Both the position numbers and the translations under genes were made by a program. From positions 105,020 through 169,019 of the forward strand of contig CAYYUP010000004.1 in assembly GCA_964474905.1 (NCBI GenBank): a DNA stretch of 64,000 nucleotides. Reading direction: 5' to 3'. The notes below the pieces were generated by a model, which was given only the letters and a program-made list of their open reading frames with translations, ran no database searches and was not told where the DNA came from. This DNA comes from JADJRG01 sp964474905 (lineage in GTDB: Bacteria; Myxococcota_A; Polyangia; Nannocystales; Nannocystaceae). Below, in pieces: positions 25,653 to 34,165 of this stretch (position 1 is its first letter; each line of letters starts with the position of its first letter).

Positions 25653-26657
25653 CTACTCGCGTTCGCGGGCGGCGAGGCTTTTGAGCGCTGCCCGGGCGTC
25701 GGCGACGGCCTCTTGTACGGCGGCCGATCGGCTGTGGCCGAAGCGCTCGAGGAGGCGTTCGCCTTCGCCTGGGCGAATTCGCGCAAGGGCATAGGCGGCG
25801 CGTACCCGGGTGACCCGGGGGCGCAGCCAGGAGGACGCGAGGGCGCGGATTTTAGGGATCGCCTCGGTGGGAGCGAGGGCTCCGAGGGCAGCCAGGGCCT
25901 CGAGGGCGCGGTTGCGGAACTCGGGTTTGCCCAGACCCTTGAGCAGAATGGGAGCCGCCGCGGGATCGCGGGCGGCGGTGAGGCCAATGGCGGCGGCGAA
26001 GCGGGTATCGAGGTCGACCGCGGTGTCTTCGAGCACAGCGCGGAGCTGCTCGGTGGTCGTTGGCGAGGGATGGTCGATGCGTGCGAGCGCTTCGCAGAGG
26101 CCGCGACGGACCTCGGCGTTGGATTCGTGGGCGAGCGCCTTGGCGATGGGCTCTTCGGCGTCGTTGCCGAGCACATCGACGAGCGTTCCCGAGCACTGAA
26201 AGCGTACCTCGGGGTGCGGCGAGGCGAGTCCGTCGGCGAGGGGAGCTGCGATCGCGGGCAGGAGCGCAGCCGCGGGGTCCTCCATGGCCGCGCCGGCGAG
26301 TTCGGCGAGGCCGATCGCCGCGCACTCCCGGCGAAACGCGGGCTCTTCGCCTTCGCCCTCGGTACCCAGGGCCTCGCGAAGGAGGGGCAGGGCCAGTGGA
26401 TGGCCAAGCTGACCCAGGCCGATCGCCGCGAACCCCTGCAGGACCGGTGAGGGATCGCTATGAACGGCCTCGGTCAGGACTTCGATCACCTGGGCGCCGC
26501 GGGGGTGACGGTCGGCGGCCCGCCAACGCTTGGTTTTGGGCCCGAGTTCGGCCAGCAGGGCGTCGCCCATGTGGCGCAGGGCCTTGTCGCGGACCCGCGG
26601 ATTGGCGTGATCGCAGTCGCGGAGCGCAGCCGCCAGGGTGATCGGAGGGCCTGCCAT
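25653..26657 (-). CDS. HEAT-repeat / PBS-lyase-like repeat protein
   Basis: The 334-residue product is a continuous array of helical pairs of about 30 residues with the HEAT/Armadillo consensus. Examples are VLQGFAAIGLGQLGHPLALP, ECAAIGLAELAGAAM, AEVRRGLCEALARIDHP, RFAAAIGLTAARDPAAAPIL and RVRAAYALARIRPGEGERLL. Such solenoids serve as protein-protein scaffolds; the partner is not evident. No signal peptide, so probably cytoplasmic. It sits between the Mpo1-like gene (17-bp gap) and tatD. Confidence 0.85.
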   Translation of the reverse strand: MAGPPITLAAALRDCDHANPRVRDKALRHMGDALLAELGPKTKRWRAADRHPRGAQVIEVLTEAVHSDPSPVLQGFAAIGLGQLGHPLALPLLREALGTEGEGEEPAFRRECAAIGLAELAGAAMEDPAAALLPAIAAPLADGLASPHPEVRFQCSGTLVDVLGNDAEEPIAKALAHESNAEVRRGLCEALARIDHPSPTTTEQLRAVLEDTAVDLDTRFAAAIGLTAARDPAAAPILLKGLGKPEFRNRALEALAALGALAPTEAIPKIRALASSWLRPRVTRVRAAYALARIRPGEGERLLERFGHSRSAAVQEAVADARAALKSLAARERE

Positions 26658-26674
26658 CAGAGATCCTGCGTGTG

Positions 26675-27037
26675 CTAGTGGCGGACCCGAAGGGGGGCGT
26701 CTGGGGGTGGGTTGGGGCTGCCGTAGAGGCGGGTGACTTCGGCGGCCATGCGCCCGCTGAGGGCCAGGCGATACATCCTAAAGTCGGCTCGCAGAGACCA
26801 GTGCGGGTACTTAAAGGTAGCCGGGCGGTTGTTCTCGATGAAAAAATGCGAGAACCAGGCGGGGCCGTAGCCGCCCACCAGGCTGAGCAGCATCAGCGAC
26901 GGCCGACCGGTCAGGATGCCCGCCGTGAGCAGCCCGAGCGCCAGGGTTGTGCCGAGGTAGTGGAGGCCGCGGCAGGCCGGCTTGCGATGTTCGCCGACGT
27001 AATAGGACCAAAATTCGCGAAATGATCGGATCTCCAT
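26675..27037 (-). CDS. Mpo1-like (DUF962 / YGL010w) protein
   Basis: The 120-residue product shows the DUF962 signatures FWSYYVGEHRKPACRGLHYLGT and GYGPAWFSHFFIENNRPATF with the conserved His residues. A hydrophobic segment (ALGLLTAGILTGRPSLMLLSLVGG) spans residues 33-56. In yeast Mpo1 is an Fe(II)-dependent dioxygenase of 2-hydroxy fatty-acid alpha-oxidation, and bacterial relatives are membrane proteins of presumed similar chemistry. It lies 84 bp downstream of holB. The family is secure; the bacterial substrate is not. Confidence 0.88.
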   Translation of the reverse strand: MEIRSFREFWSYYVGEHRKPACRGLHYLGTTLALGLLTAGILTGRPSLMLLSLVGGYGPAWFSHFFIENNRPATFKYPHWSLRADFRMYRLALSGRMAAEVTRLYGSPNPPPDAPLRVRH

Positions 27038-27121
27038 GGACGCTGTGCTCCCTTTTGGCTGTGGTGCCTGTCTAGCATAGGGGATCGAGAGGCTGACCGA
27101 GCGTCGCGCAGGTTGTCGCGG

Positions 27122-28270
27122 CTAGGCGGCCCGGGTGACGCAGAGTTCGAGCAGGGTCTGCTCGAGGATCAGGCGTACGTTGGCGTTGCGGCGGATCCGC
27201 TGGGTGAGACGTTGGAGCGTGGCGATCCTGCGGACGAGATCGGCGGGACTGCCGGCGGTTTTGGGCGCACCCGGAAGGCCTTCGCGGCCGCGGAGCTGCT
27301 CGCGCAGGTGCAGGGTCCAAAGCTCGGCGAGGCGGCTGGCGACCCAGCGCTGCTGGGAGGCGCTGGCCTTGGGCTTGCCCTCGGCTTTATTCTTTTTTCG
27401 CGAGGCGCGCTTGCGCTTGCCAGCGATAGCAGCCTCCTCGGCGGCGGTCTCGGCGGCGGTCGCAGCGTCGAGGGTGATGACCTCTTTAATCGCGGCGCTG
27501 TAGCTCTCCCAGAGCGGGCTCCTATCGCCGCCGAAGATCGCGGCGGGGCCCCGTTCGGCGGCGCGGATGGCTTCGCGGACCAGGGCGAGGCAGCGATCGA
27601 GTGCCGGATCGAGGGCGAGTTCGACGGCGACACCAGCGCTTCCCTCGGCGAGCAGCGTCGCCATACTTCGGCGATCCTCGGCGGCCTCGCTGGCCTCCGC
27701 ATCGATGATCGCCGCGACGTCGGTATCACTCAGACGACCCAAGCGGATCGGCATCGTCCGCGAGAGGATCGTCGGCAGGACGCCCTGCATGTTGGTGGTC
27801 AGGAGCAGAAAGTGGATCCCGGGGCGGGGCTCCTCGATCGCTTTAAGAAGAGCGTTGCCGGAGTACTCGTTGAGTGCGTCTGCGGGATCGACGACGACGA
27901 TGTAGCGCTCGGACTCGTAGGGGCCGTTGGCCTGACGCACATGACAGGCGCGGGCGCTGTCGATGGTGATCTGACCGGCCTTGCCGGCGGGCAGCAGCCA
28001 GTCGACGTCGGGGTGGGTGCGGGCGGCGATCCGCAGGCAGATCGTGCAACTGCCGCAGCCGCGATTGGGGGCGGTCTTGCAGAGCAGTGCCTGTGCGAGG
28101 CCACGGGCGAGCGTCGCCTTGCCGATCCCGCGGGGGCCGACGAACATCAGCGCGTGGTGCAGGTGCTCGCGGTCCAGCGCTCGGGTGAGCATTGTCTGCG
28201 CGTCGCCGTGGCCGCGGACTCCGACAAAGCCGCTGGCATCGCCGCTCTCTGCGTTGCTTTGGGGGCTCAT
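27122..28270 (-). CDS. holB: DNA polymerase III subunit delta'
   Basis: The ATG at 28270 gives 382 residues. The clamp-loader AAA+ features are present: Walker-A-like FVGPRGIGKATLARGLAQ, the four-Cys zinc module in NRGCGSCTICLRIAARTHPD (with CK earlier), KAIEEPRPGIHFLLLTT and the arginine-finger region LPTILSRTMPIRL. Typical delta' proteins are about 320-340 residues. The extra length is a Lys/Arg-rich insert (GKRKRASRKKNKAEGK) before the C-terminal collar domain. Delta' joins the gamma/tau-delta-delta' complex that loads the beta sliding clamp. Confidence 0.92.
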   Translation of the reverse strand: MSPQSNAESGDASGFVGVRGHGDAQTMLTRALDREHLHHALMFVGPRGIGKATLARGLAQALLCKTAPNRGCGSCTICLRIAARTHPDVDWLLPAGKAGQITIDSARACHVRQANGPYESERYIVVVDPADALNEYSGNALLKAIEEPRPGIHFLLLTTNMQGVLPTILSRTMPIRLGRLSDTDVAAIIDAEASEAAEDRRSMATLLAEGSAGVAVELALDPALDRCLALVREAIRAAERGPAAIFGGDRSPLWESYSAAIKEVITLDAATAAETAAEEAAIAGKRKRASRKKNKAEGKPKASASQQRWVASRLAELWTLHLREQLRGREGLPGAPKTAGSPADLVRRIATLQRLTQRIRRNANVRLILEQTLLELCVTRAA

Positions 28271-28383
28271 GAGGGGCAGTGTTGGCGAAAGCACGCGCGC
28301 GGGCAAGTCCGCGCCGCTGGGCAGCGACGCGTCTGTCCAGTACACTGCCTGCCGGCCCGTCTGGGGCCGTTTGGAGCCAGAGC

Positions 28384-29097
28384 ATGAGCGACAAGCCCGG
28401 GATCTTTAGCCGTATGCGTAGGTCGATCTCGTCCGCGTTGAGTGACGCTGTCGAGGCGGTCTCTGATCCCGGTCAGGAGATCGCGCTGATGCTCGACGAT
28501 CTCGCCGATCAGATCAAACAATCCGAGCGCGACCTTCACCAATCGATCGTCGATCAAAAGATGATGGAGAAAAAAGCGCTGGGCCTGCAAAAATCCGAGG
28601 TCGATTGGGACAAGCGGGCGGAGCAGGCGGTGCGGCTTGGCGATGAGACCCTGGCGCGCGCGGCCCTCGAGCGTCGGGTCGAGATCGCGGCCGAGCGCAA
28701 GGCGACCGAAGAGACCTTGGTCGAGCAGCGCAAGCTGATCGAAGACATGCGCAGAGGTGTTGCCGAGGCCAAAAAGCGCCATCAAAGCCTGAACAACCGG
28801 CGCGGCACTCTGATCGCCCAGGCGCGGGCGGCCAAGCGGGGGACGACGCCGAGCGGGGCGATCAACGCCACGGGATCGATGGACCGCATGGGCGCGATCG
28901 AGGATCGCATCGCCCAGATCGAGGCTCTCAACGAGGTGCACGCCGAAGGTCTCGACGCGCGCAGCGAAGAGGCGGCGATCGACGCGAAGCTGGCGGAGCT
29001 CTCCGGGCACAGCGAGGTCGATGACGCCCTGGATGCCCTCAAAGCGAAGATGGCGGGGTCGAATCAGCTTACAGAGGGCGACGACTCCGACTCTTGA
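28384..29097 (+). CDS. PspA/IM30-like coiled-coil protein
   Basis: The ATG at 28384 gives 237 residues, nearly all helical with heptad character. MSDKPGIFSRMRRSISSALS matches the amphipathic PspA helix, and DPGQEIALMLDDLADQIKQSE matches the PspA 'DP...L.q.i...' opening. A Gly/Thr/Ser break near residue 155 and a C-terminal helix rich in Glu/Ala follow. PspA/IM30 proteins are ESCRT-III relatives that bind stressed inner membranes. No pspF, pspB or pspC is nearby. It is divergent from holB with 113 bp between. Confidence 0.75.
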   Translation: MSDKPGIFSRMRRSISSALSDAVEAVSDPGQEIALMLDDLADQIKQSERDLHQSIVDQKMMEKKALGLQKSEVDWDKRAEQAVRLGDETLARAALERRVEIAAERKATEETLVEQRKLIEDMRRGVAEAKKRHQSLNNRRGTLIAQARAAKRGTTPSGAINATGSMDRMGAIEDRIAQIEALNEVHAEGLDARSEEAAIDAKLAELSGHSEVDDALDALKAKMAGSNQLTEGDDSDS

Positions 29098-29230
29098 GCT
29101 GCGCGTGGGTCGGTGCGACCGTCAGCGGTTGGGCGATCCGCGAGGATTGCGAGGGAATGAAATCTCGCTCGTGATCGAGTCGAGGACATGCCCTTGACCG
29201 CTGCGCCGCACAGCGGGTACGCCCGCTCTG

Positions 29231-30895
29231 TTGGTCGATTTTCGTGACAGTCCAGGGCGAGCACCTCCGCCTCTGGGGCCGCCGGCGAGGCGCTTCGGTC
29301 TGTTCTTGCTCGGTCTCGTCGCGCTCGCGCTCGTGGTCGGCGTGCCGTATTTTGAGGCGCTGCGCAACGCCAACGAGCGTCCGCGGCTGCTGCAGGGCAT
29401 CGCTCTCGTCGATTGCGGCGAGTGGGCGATCGACGGGCCCAGTGCCCGCGGGTTGTCCCCTGGCCCTGATATCAGTCGCTCGCCCGTCGACCATCGCCTC
29501 TATCCCAACAAGCCGCCTGCGACCAGTTTGATCGCGGCGCTTGCCTATCGCATCGCCCAGATCGGAGATGCGCCGACGCTCCGATCCTACACCGTCTGGG
29601 CGCGGATCCTCGGCGGTTGGTTGCCGACTGTGTTGCTCTGCCTCTGGCTCTGGCGACGTCTCGCGCCGCTGCTGGGCGCAGCTCCGGTCGCTGCGGCGAT
29701 CGCTATCTACGCCCTGGCCACGCCGGCGGCCTCCTACGCTCATCTGCTCTACGGCCATCAGCTGGCCGCGGCATTTTTAGGCGTCGGATCGCTGCTGATC
29801 GTCGACGGTGTTCTCGGGCGACGCCGGCTCTGGGCGGCTCTGGGCGGTGTGCTCGCGGCCCTCAGCATCACCGTCGAATACGGGGCGGTCTTTGCTGGCC
29901 TGCCGTTGACGGTCTTTCTGTGGATCGCGCTGCGCCGGGGGGGCCGTGCTGCGTTGCCGGCTGTCGCCACCGCTGCGTTGGCGGCTGTGCTGCCGATGAT
30001 CCTGCTCGCGGCCTACCACGCCGCGGTCTTTGGCTCGCCCTGGGCAACCGGCTATCACCATGTCATCAACCCGGACTTCGCGGCCAAGCACGGTCAGGGT
30101 TTGCTCGGACTCGGCTTGCCCCGCGCCGCCGGGATTCGCGAGCAGATCTTCGCCGCCGATACTGGCCTGCTCTGGTGGGCGCCGCTGTGCCCGGTCGGTT
30201 TGCTCGGCCTCGTCGGTCTCGGGCGGGGGGCCAAGAATCCGATCTTGCGGGCGCAGGCATGGGTTCTCCTGGCTACGCTCGCGCTTTTTATCCTGCTGAC
30301 CGTCAGCCTTTCCTTTACTGGCGGTTGGCGGGTGGGTCCGCGTTACCTCGTCGTCGTTTTGCCGGCGATGATCCCCGGGCTCGCCTGGCTACTGCGTGAG
30401 TGTCGACGGCGGCCGCTTATCTTCACCGGCGTTGTCGCACTCGCGACCTGGTCGCTGATCGTCAACGGCCTCGCCGCGAACCTCTGGCCCCACATCGATC
30501 CGACCAACGTCGACTTCCCGGTCGCGGAGGTCCTGGTGCCGCTCGCTCGAGCGGGCGCGGAGCCCTACGATCTGTTCTCGGTCAGCGGTGCGGGTGATCT
30601 TCCGCTTGCGCTGGTCGTCGCGGTGGCGAGCGCCGTGTCGGTGATCGGCGGTCTTCTGTGGGTGGTCCGCGGTGTGCGGTCTGGGATCGGTACTGTCGTC
30701 CTCGGGGTCGGGATCGGGCTTGCGGGTCTTGCAGTCTCGCTTCGTCTGCCGGCACACCCGCGCGCGGCTGCCAATCTGGATTACATCCAGCGTATCTGGG
30801 AGCCAAAAGTGGGGGCTGTAAGCCACTCGATTGAGCTTCAAAATGCCAACAAAGGGCCGAATCTGTGCGAAATCGTTGATTCCTTGGCAAGATAG
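29231..30895 (+). CDS. Polytopic membrane protein, possible GT-C-fold glycosyltransferase
   Basis: The TTG at 29231 gives 554 residues with about ten to eleven hydrophobic segments (FGLFLLGLVALALVVGVPYF, AAAIAIYALATPAASYAH, LLATLALFILLTVSLSF). The loop after the first helix is polar with acidic residues (LVDCGEWAIDGP), as in GT-C transferases that use lipid-linked sugars (ArnT/PMT-like). Further helices alternate with short Arg-rich loops. No diagnostic catalytic motif is readable, so transferase is a topology-based suggestion. It lies between the PspA-like gene and the kinase gene. Confidence 0.6.
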   Translation: MVDFRDSPGRAPPPLGPPARRFGLFLLGLVALALVVGVPYFEALRNANERPRLLQGIALVDCGEWAIDGPSARGLSPGPDISRSPVDHRLYPNKPPATSLIAALAYRIAQIGDAPTLRSYTVWARILGGWLPTVLLCLWLWRRLAPLLGAAPVAAAIAIYALATPAASYAHLLYGHQLAAAFLGVGSLLIVDGVLGRRRLWAALGGVLAALSITVEYGAVFAGLPLTVFLWIALRRGGRAALPAVATAALAAVLPMILLAAYHAAVFGSPWATGYHHVINPDFAAKHGQGLLGLGLPRAAGIREQIFAADTGLLWWAPLCPVGLLGLVGLGRGAKNPILRAQAWVLLATLALFILLTVSLSFTGGWRVGPRYLVVVLPAMIPGLAWLLRECRRRPLIFTGVVALATWSLIVNGLAANLWPHIDPTNVDFPVAEVLVPLARAGAEPYDLFSVSGAGDLPLALVVAVASAVSVIGGLLWVVRGVRSGIGTVVLGVGIGLAGLAVSLRLPAHPRAAANLDYIQRIWEPKVGAVSHSIELQNANKGPNLCEIVDSLAR

Positions 30896-30911
30896 GGGGG
30901 ATCTGCCCCCT
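30894..30911 (+). terminator. Short GC hairpin after the polytopic membrane protein gene
   Basis: AGGGGG at 30894 pairs with CCCCCT at 30906 around a 6-nt loop and overlaps the stop codon region. No U-run follows (GCCAAAA), so it is a weak candidate. Confidence 0.25.
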
Positions 30912-31104
30912 GCCAAAATGGGCGCGAAACGATCCTTTACGCGGGCATTCCGGCCGGTGGAGCAGGTGTTTGTAGGTTTGTCAGAGGCTGTTGCGTGGTC
31001 GTGATTGGAGTGGAGCGCGGCGCCCTTGTGATACCTTTCGGCGGTACGCTGGCGTCGGCGCGAGCGGAGGTCGGGTCTGCCGGTCGGGCCCTACACGAGA
31101 CGGC

Positions 31105-33078
31105 ATGACGAGCAGATCACCAACCTCCCCAGACTTGCTGATCGGGCGCACAGTAGGCACCCACTACGTGATCTCTAGGCTTCTTGGCCGGGGAGTACGA
31201 AGCGCGACCTACCTCGCGGAGCACCGAAGCCTTCATCGCGATGTCGTGGTCAAAATCCTCGACAACCCATGGGCTGGCGACACCGCGGCGGCCTCGCGTT
31301 TTGACCAGGCGGCGCGCTCCCTCAGCATGCTCGAAGCGGCCAACATCGCGGCCCTGATCGACTCCGGGCGCGAGCCGGGGCGAGGCATCTTTGTTGTCAC
31401 GGAGTTTGTCGAAGGTGACTCGCTCGAGGATTTTTTGGGCGAGCGAGGCGCACTCAGTCTCGAGGAGTTTGTGCCGATCGCGGCGCAGATCCTAAAGGGG
31501 CTCGGCGCCGCTCACCTGCGCGGGCTGCTGCATCTCGACATCACGCTCGACAACATCTACATCAGCAAGGATGAAGCCGTGCCCACCCGGGGACGGCTCC
31601 GGCTGTTGGATCTGGGTCTCGTTCAGCTGGTCGAGGGGCACGTACAGGGGCACGTACAGGGCATCGAGTCGTCGACCACCGGGGATACTCGCTACCTCGC
31701 GCCCGAGCAGATAAGCGACAAGCCGCTCGATACCCGCACCGATGTCTATGCCGTCGGTGCGCTCTTTTATCAGATGCTCGCGGGGCTGCCTCCCTTTACC
31801 GGTACCGACGCGCAGATCATCTACAAGCACATCAACGAGCGCCCCTCTCCGCTCGCCGAAGAGGTCGACGAGGCGCTGCCCGAGGAGCTGATCGAGCTGA
31901 TCGAGAAGTGCCTCAAAAAAGACCCCGACGATCGCCCCGTCGACGCCAACGAAATCGTCGAAATGCTGATCGATGCCGTGCCTGCGTCGCTCTTTCGCGG
32001 CCCGGTGGCGCCACCCAAAAGCGGTGCTGGCGATGATGCCGAGGACCTGAGCGATGCGCTGGTCGATGAGGACTCCAGTGCGCACGCTGGGGTTGCTCTC
32101 CGCGAAACCCATGACGGTGCGCGCACAGAGGCCAGTGACTCCGGCAAGCGCCCGCCGGCGATCGGCGATTTGGCGCTCGAGGACCCGCAGTCGCCGACCA
32201 AGGGCTGGTCGGTCGCAGACGATCCCGCAGCGGAATCATCGGGGGGCGCGGCAGTGGTGCATGAGCGCGCCGTCGAGGCGCCAGAGGCCGAGGAGGAGCG
32301 GGAGAAGGGTGGCTTTATCACCATCGTGCTCTTGGTAGTCGCGGTCGTGGTCGGTGGTATCTACCTGTTTAAGCCCGAAATCCTGGGTCTCGCTCCGTCG
32401 ACGCCGCCGACTCTCGCCCAGCCGACGCCGGCCGCCGATGCGCCCGCCGATATTGGAACGCTGTTGAGCAAGGCGCGGGCCCTCGAGAGCAGCGGCGACG
32501 CATTTTCAGCGAGCGCGATTTACCATCAGATCCTCGCCCTCGATCCAACGCATCCAGAGGCGAGCGCTCGCTTGGCGGCGCTGTCGAGCGACGGCAACGA
32601 GGCGGCGAGCACAGGCACGACGTCCGGGTCCTCTACCGGTGCGAGCACCGGTGACACGACCGGCAGCACCGGGGGCACGACGGGCGACGAAAGCTCCAGC
32701 GAGGGCAGTACGGGCGGTACGACGACAACGGGCACGACCACGACCACTGGCGGCTCAACCGGCTCCACCGGTGCACCCGATGTTGCGCCTGGCACCGCCG
32801 ATGTCGAGTTCATCATGAAGGCGCGGGGCAAACTCTTTGTTGACGGCAAGAAGGTCGGCAGGGTCCCCGGTGTTCTCAACCTCCCGACCGGCAAGCACAC
32901 CCTCAAGATCGAGGGGAGCTCCCGTCACAAGCCCTGGGAGGACACCCTCGTGATCAAGAGCGGCATGGATCCCCTAAAGATCCGACTCAAGCGGATCCCG
33001 AAGGACCTAAGCGGCGAAAATATCGACATCGATCCGATGGTCGACGGCCCCGAGACCCCCTTCAGCATCCAAAAGTGA
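31105..33078 (+). CDS. Transmembrane Hanks-type Ser/Thr (pseudo)kinase with low-complexity stalk and PEGA domain
   Basis: The ATG at 31105 gives 657 residues. The kinase domain covers about 20-290, with Gly-rich loop LGRGVRSATYLAEH, Lys50 in VVVKIL, HLDITLDN (His143, Asp145, Asn150), DLG with Asp169, and YLAPEQ. Two expected residues are changed: Ala69 replaces the alpha-C Glu, and Thr147 replaces the Lys of the HRDxKxxN loop. A membrane helix lies at about 403-422 (FITIVLLVVAVVVGGIYLF). A TPR-like pair follows (SAIYHQILALDPTHPEA), then a Thr/Gly/Ser stalk. A PEGA domain (GKLFVDGKKVGRVPGVLNLP) starts near 570. A 12-bp tandem duplication in the activation segment gives GHVQGHVQG. Signalling across the inner membrane is expected; kinase activity is doubtful. 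Confidence 0.86.
   Translation: MTSRSPTSPDLLIGRTVGTHYVISRLLGRGVRSATYLAEHRSLHRDVVVKILDNPWAGDTAAASRFDQAARSLSMLEAANIAALIDSGREPGRGIFVVTEFVEGDSLEDFLGERGALSLEEFVPIAAQILKGLGAAHLRGLLHLDITLDNIYISKDEAVPTRGRLRLLDLGLVQLVEGHVQGHVQGIESSTTGDTRYLAPEQISDKPLDTRTDVYAVGALFYQMLAGLPPFTGTDAQIIYKHINERPSPLAEEVDEALPEELIELIEKCLKKDPDDRPVDANEIVEMLIDAVPASLFRGPVAPPKSGAGDDAEDLSDALVDEDSSAHAGVALRETHDGARTEASDSGKRPPAIGDLALEDPQSPTKGWSVADDPAAESSGGAAVVHERAVEAPEAEEEREKGGFITIVLLVVAVVVGGIYLFKPEILGLAPSTPPTLAQPTPAADAPADIGTLLSKARALESSGDAFSASAIYHQILALDPTHPEASARLAALSSDGNEAASTGTTSGSSTGASTGDTTGSTGGTTGDESSSEGSTGGTTTTGTTTTTGGSTGSTGAPDVAPGTADVEFIMKARGKLFVDGKKVGRVPGVLNLPTGKHTLKIEGSSRHKPWEDTLVIKSGMDPLKIRLKRIPKDLSGENIDIDPMVDGPETPFSIQK
32611..32780 (+). 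repeat. Low-complexity Thr/Gly/Ser-coding region in the kinase gene
   Basis: Degenerate ACG/GGC/AGC-rich units (ACCGGCAGCACC, GGGGGCACGACG and the like) encode the periplasmic stalk between the TPR-like pair and the PEGA domain. Confidence 0.7.
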
Positions 33079-33154
33079 CCGATTTCGGGGGAACCCGGGA
33101 TCTGTCTCTTCGGGCATAAACCCCGCCGGGCGCTCGCGCTTCCGGGATCGGGGC

Positions 33155-34165
33155 TCAGAGCAGGCCAAAGCGGATCAGGTAGCGGCGGTTTTTTCTCAGC
33201 ATGTGATCGACGATCGCTGCGGCTGCCACATCAAACGCGTCGGCGTTGGCCTTGAGTTCGCGGTAGGTGGTTGAAGTCTCGCGTCTGTCGTGGGGCAGGG
33301 TATCGAGGTGGGTCCGGAGTTTGGGCAAGGCGATCGCGGCGAGGAAGCGTTCGTAGGCGATGAAGAGAGGGCCCGCGAGGGCGGCAGCGTTCTCGGTGAC
33401 GAGCACGTGGGCGATCCGGGCGAGCGGCGGTACGCCCAGGTGCGCGCCGAGTTCGGCCTCGCGAGTGTCGTCGGCGAGTGTCGAGGCCCAAGTAAAGAGC
33501 ACTAGGTTGGCCAGGTGCCAGAGTTTGCGAGAGTGTCGGAGTTTGAGGTTACGCAGGGCCCAGCCCTTGCCGGCGACCTCGACCTTAAAGCGATAGTCGA
33601 CGCAGATCGTCCGGTAGTAGCGGTGCAGGTCATTGCCAAGGGCGCTCAGGTAGCGGCCACTGGCGATCGGACCGCGGGTATAGGCCTGGAAGAGCGCCTC
33701 ACGGATCGCCGTTGAGGTGGCGGGCGAGTGCAGTGAGACGCCCTCGGTGAGGACCAGCGATCTGTAGGTGAGATGGTCGCTGGTATCCATGCGGCCGCCG
33801 ATATCCGCGAGCAAGGCGTCCAGGCTCTGAGCCCTTGCGAAGGTTTTTTCGGCGACCTCAAAGCCGATCCCTCGGAGGCGCATCACGGCGATCCTGCGCT
33901 GCTCCTCTGCGCGTGATTTTGACGTGAGAGGGTCGCGGAAGAGGATCGCTAGGTCGAGGTCACTCGCCGCAGATGCCTCGAGGCGACCGAGCGATCCGAG
34001 GGCGAAAATCGCGACGCCTCCGTCATCCTCCAGGTCGCGGAGGTGAGCGCGGGCCTCGATGATCCGGGCCCAGGAGTGCTCTGCTGCGCCGATGATCGCG
34101 GGGATCATCGCCGCCTCGATCTGGATCGTCGAAGCGAGCGCCCGGTAGTCGATAAGCTCAGTCAT
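33155..34165 (-). CDS. Nucleotidyltransferase (GlnD/DUF294-like) coupled to an HD hydrolase
   Basis: The 336-residue product carries a polymerase-beta-type nucleotidyltransferase motif: FALGSLGRLEASAASDLDLAIL, with Gly57-Ser58, Arg61, Glu63 and the metal pair Asp69/Asp71. The same G-S-x-G-R-x-E...S-D-x-D arrangement is found in GlnD, DUF294 and related signal enzymes. Residues 150-336 are helical (LSALGNDLHRYYRTICVDYR, KLRHSRKLWHLANLVLFTW) and may be a substrate- or regulator-binding module. Its ATG overlaps the stop of the upstream HD gene (ATGA, 34162-34165), so the two proteins are made together. It is convergent with the kinase gene. The substrate (protein uridylylation, nucleotide or RNA) cannot be read. 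Confidence 0.8.
   Translation of the reverse strand: MTELIDYRALASTIQIEAAMIPAIIGAAEHSWARIIEARAHLRDLEDDGGVAIFALGSLGRLEASAASDLDLAILFRDPLTSKSRAEEQRRIAVMRLRGIGFEVAEKTFARAQSLDALLADIGGRMDTSDHLTYRSLVLTEGVSLHSPATSTAIREALFQAYTRGPIASGRYLSALGNDLHRYYRTICVDYRFKVEVAGKGWALRNLKLRHSRKLWHLANLVLFTWASTLADDTREAELGAHLGVPPLARIAHVLVTENAAALAGPLFIAYERFLAAIALPKLRTHLDTLPHDRRETSTTYRELKANADAFDVAAAAIVDHMLRKNRRYLIRFGLL

Noticed and set aside
24992..26407. Long minus-strand ORF overlapping tatD and the HEAT gene in another frame
   Set aside because: Pro/Arg/Ser-rich out-of-frame translation of two well-supported genes.
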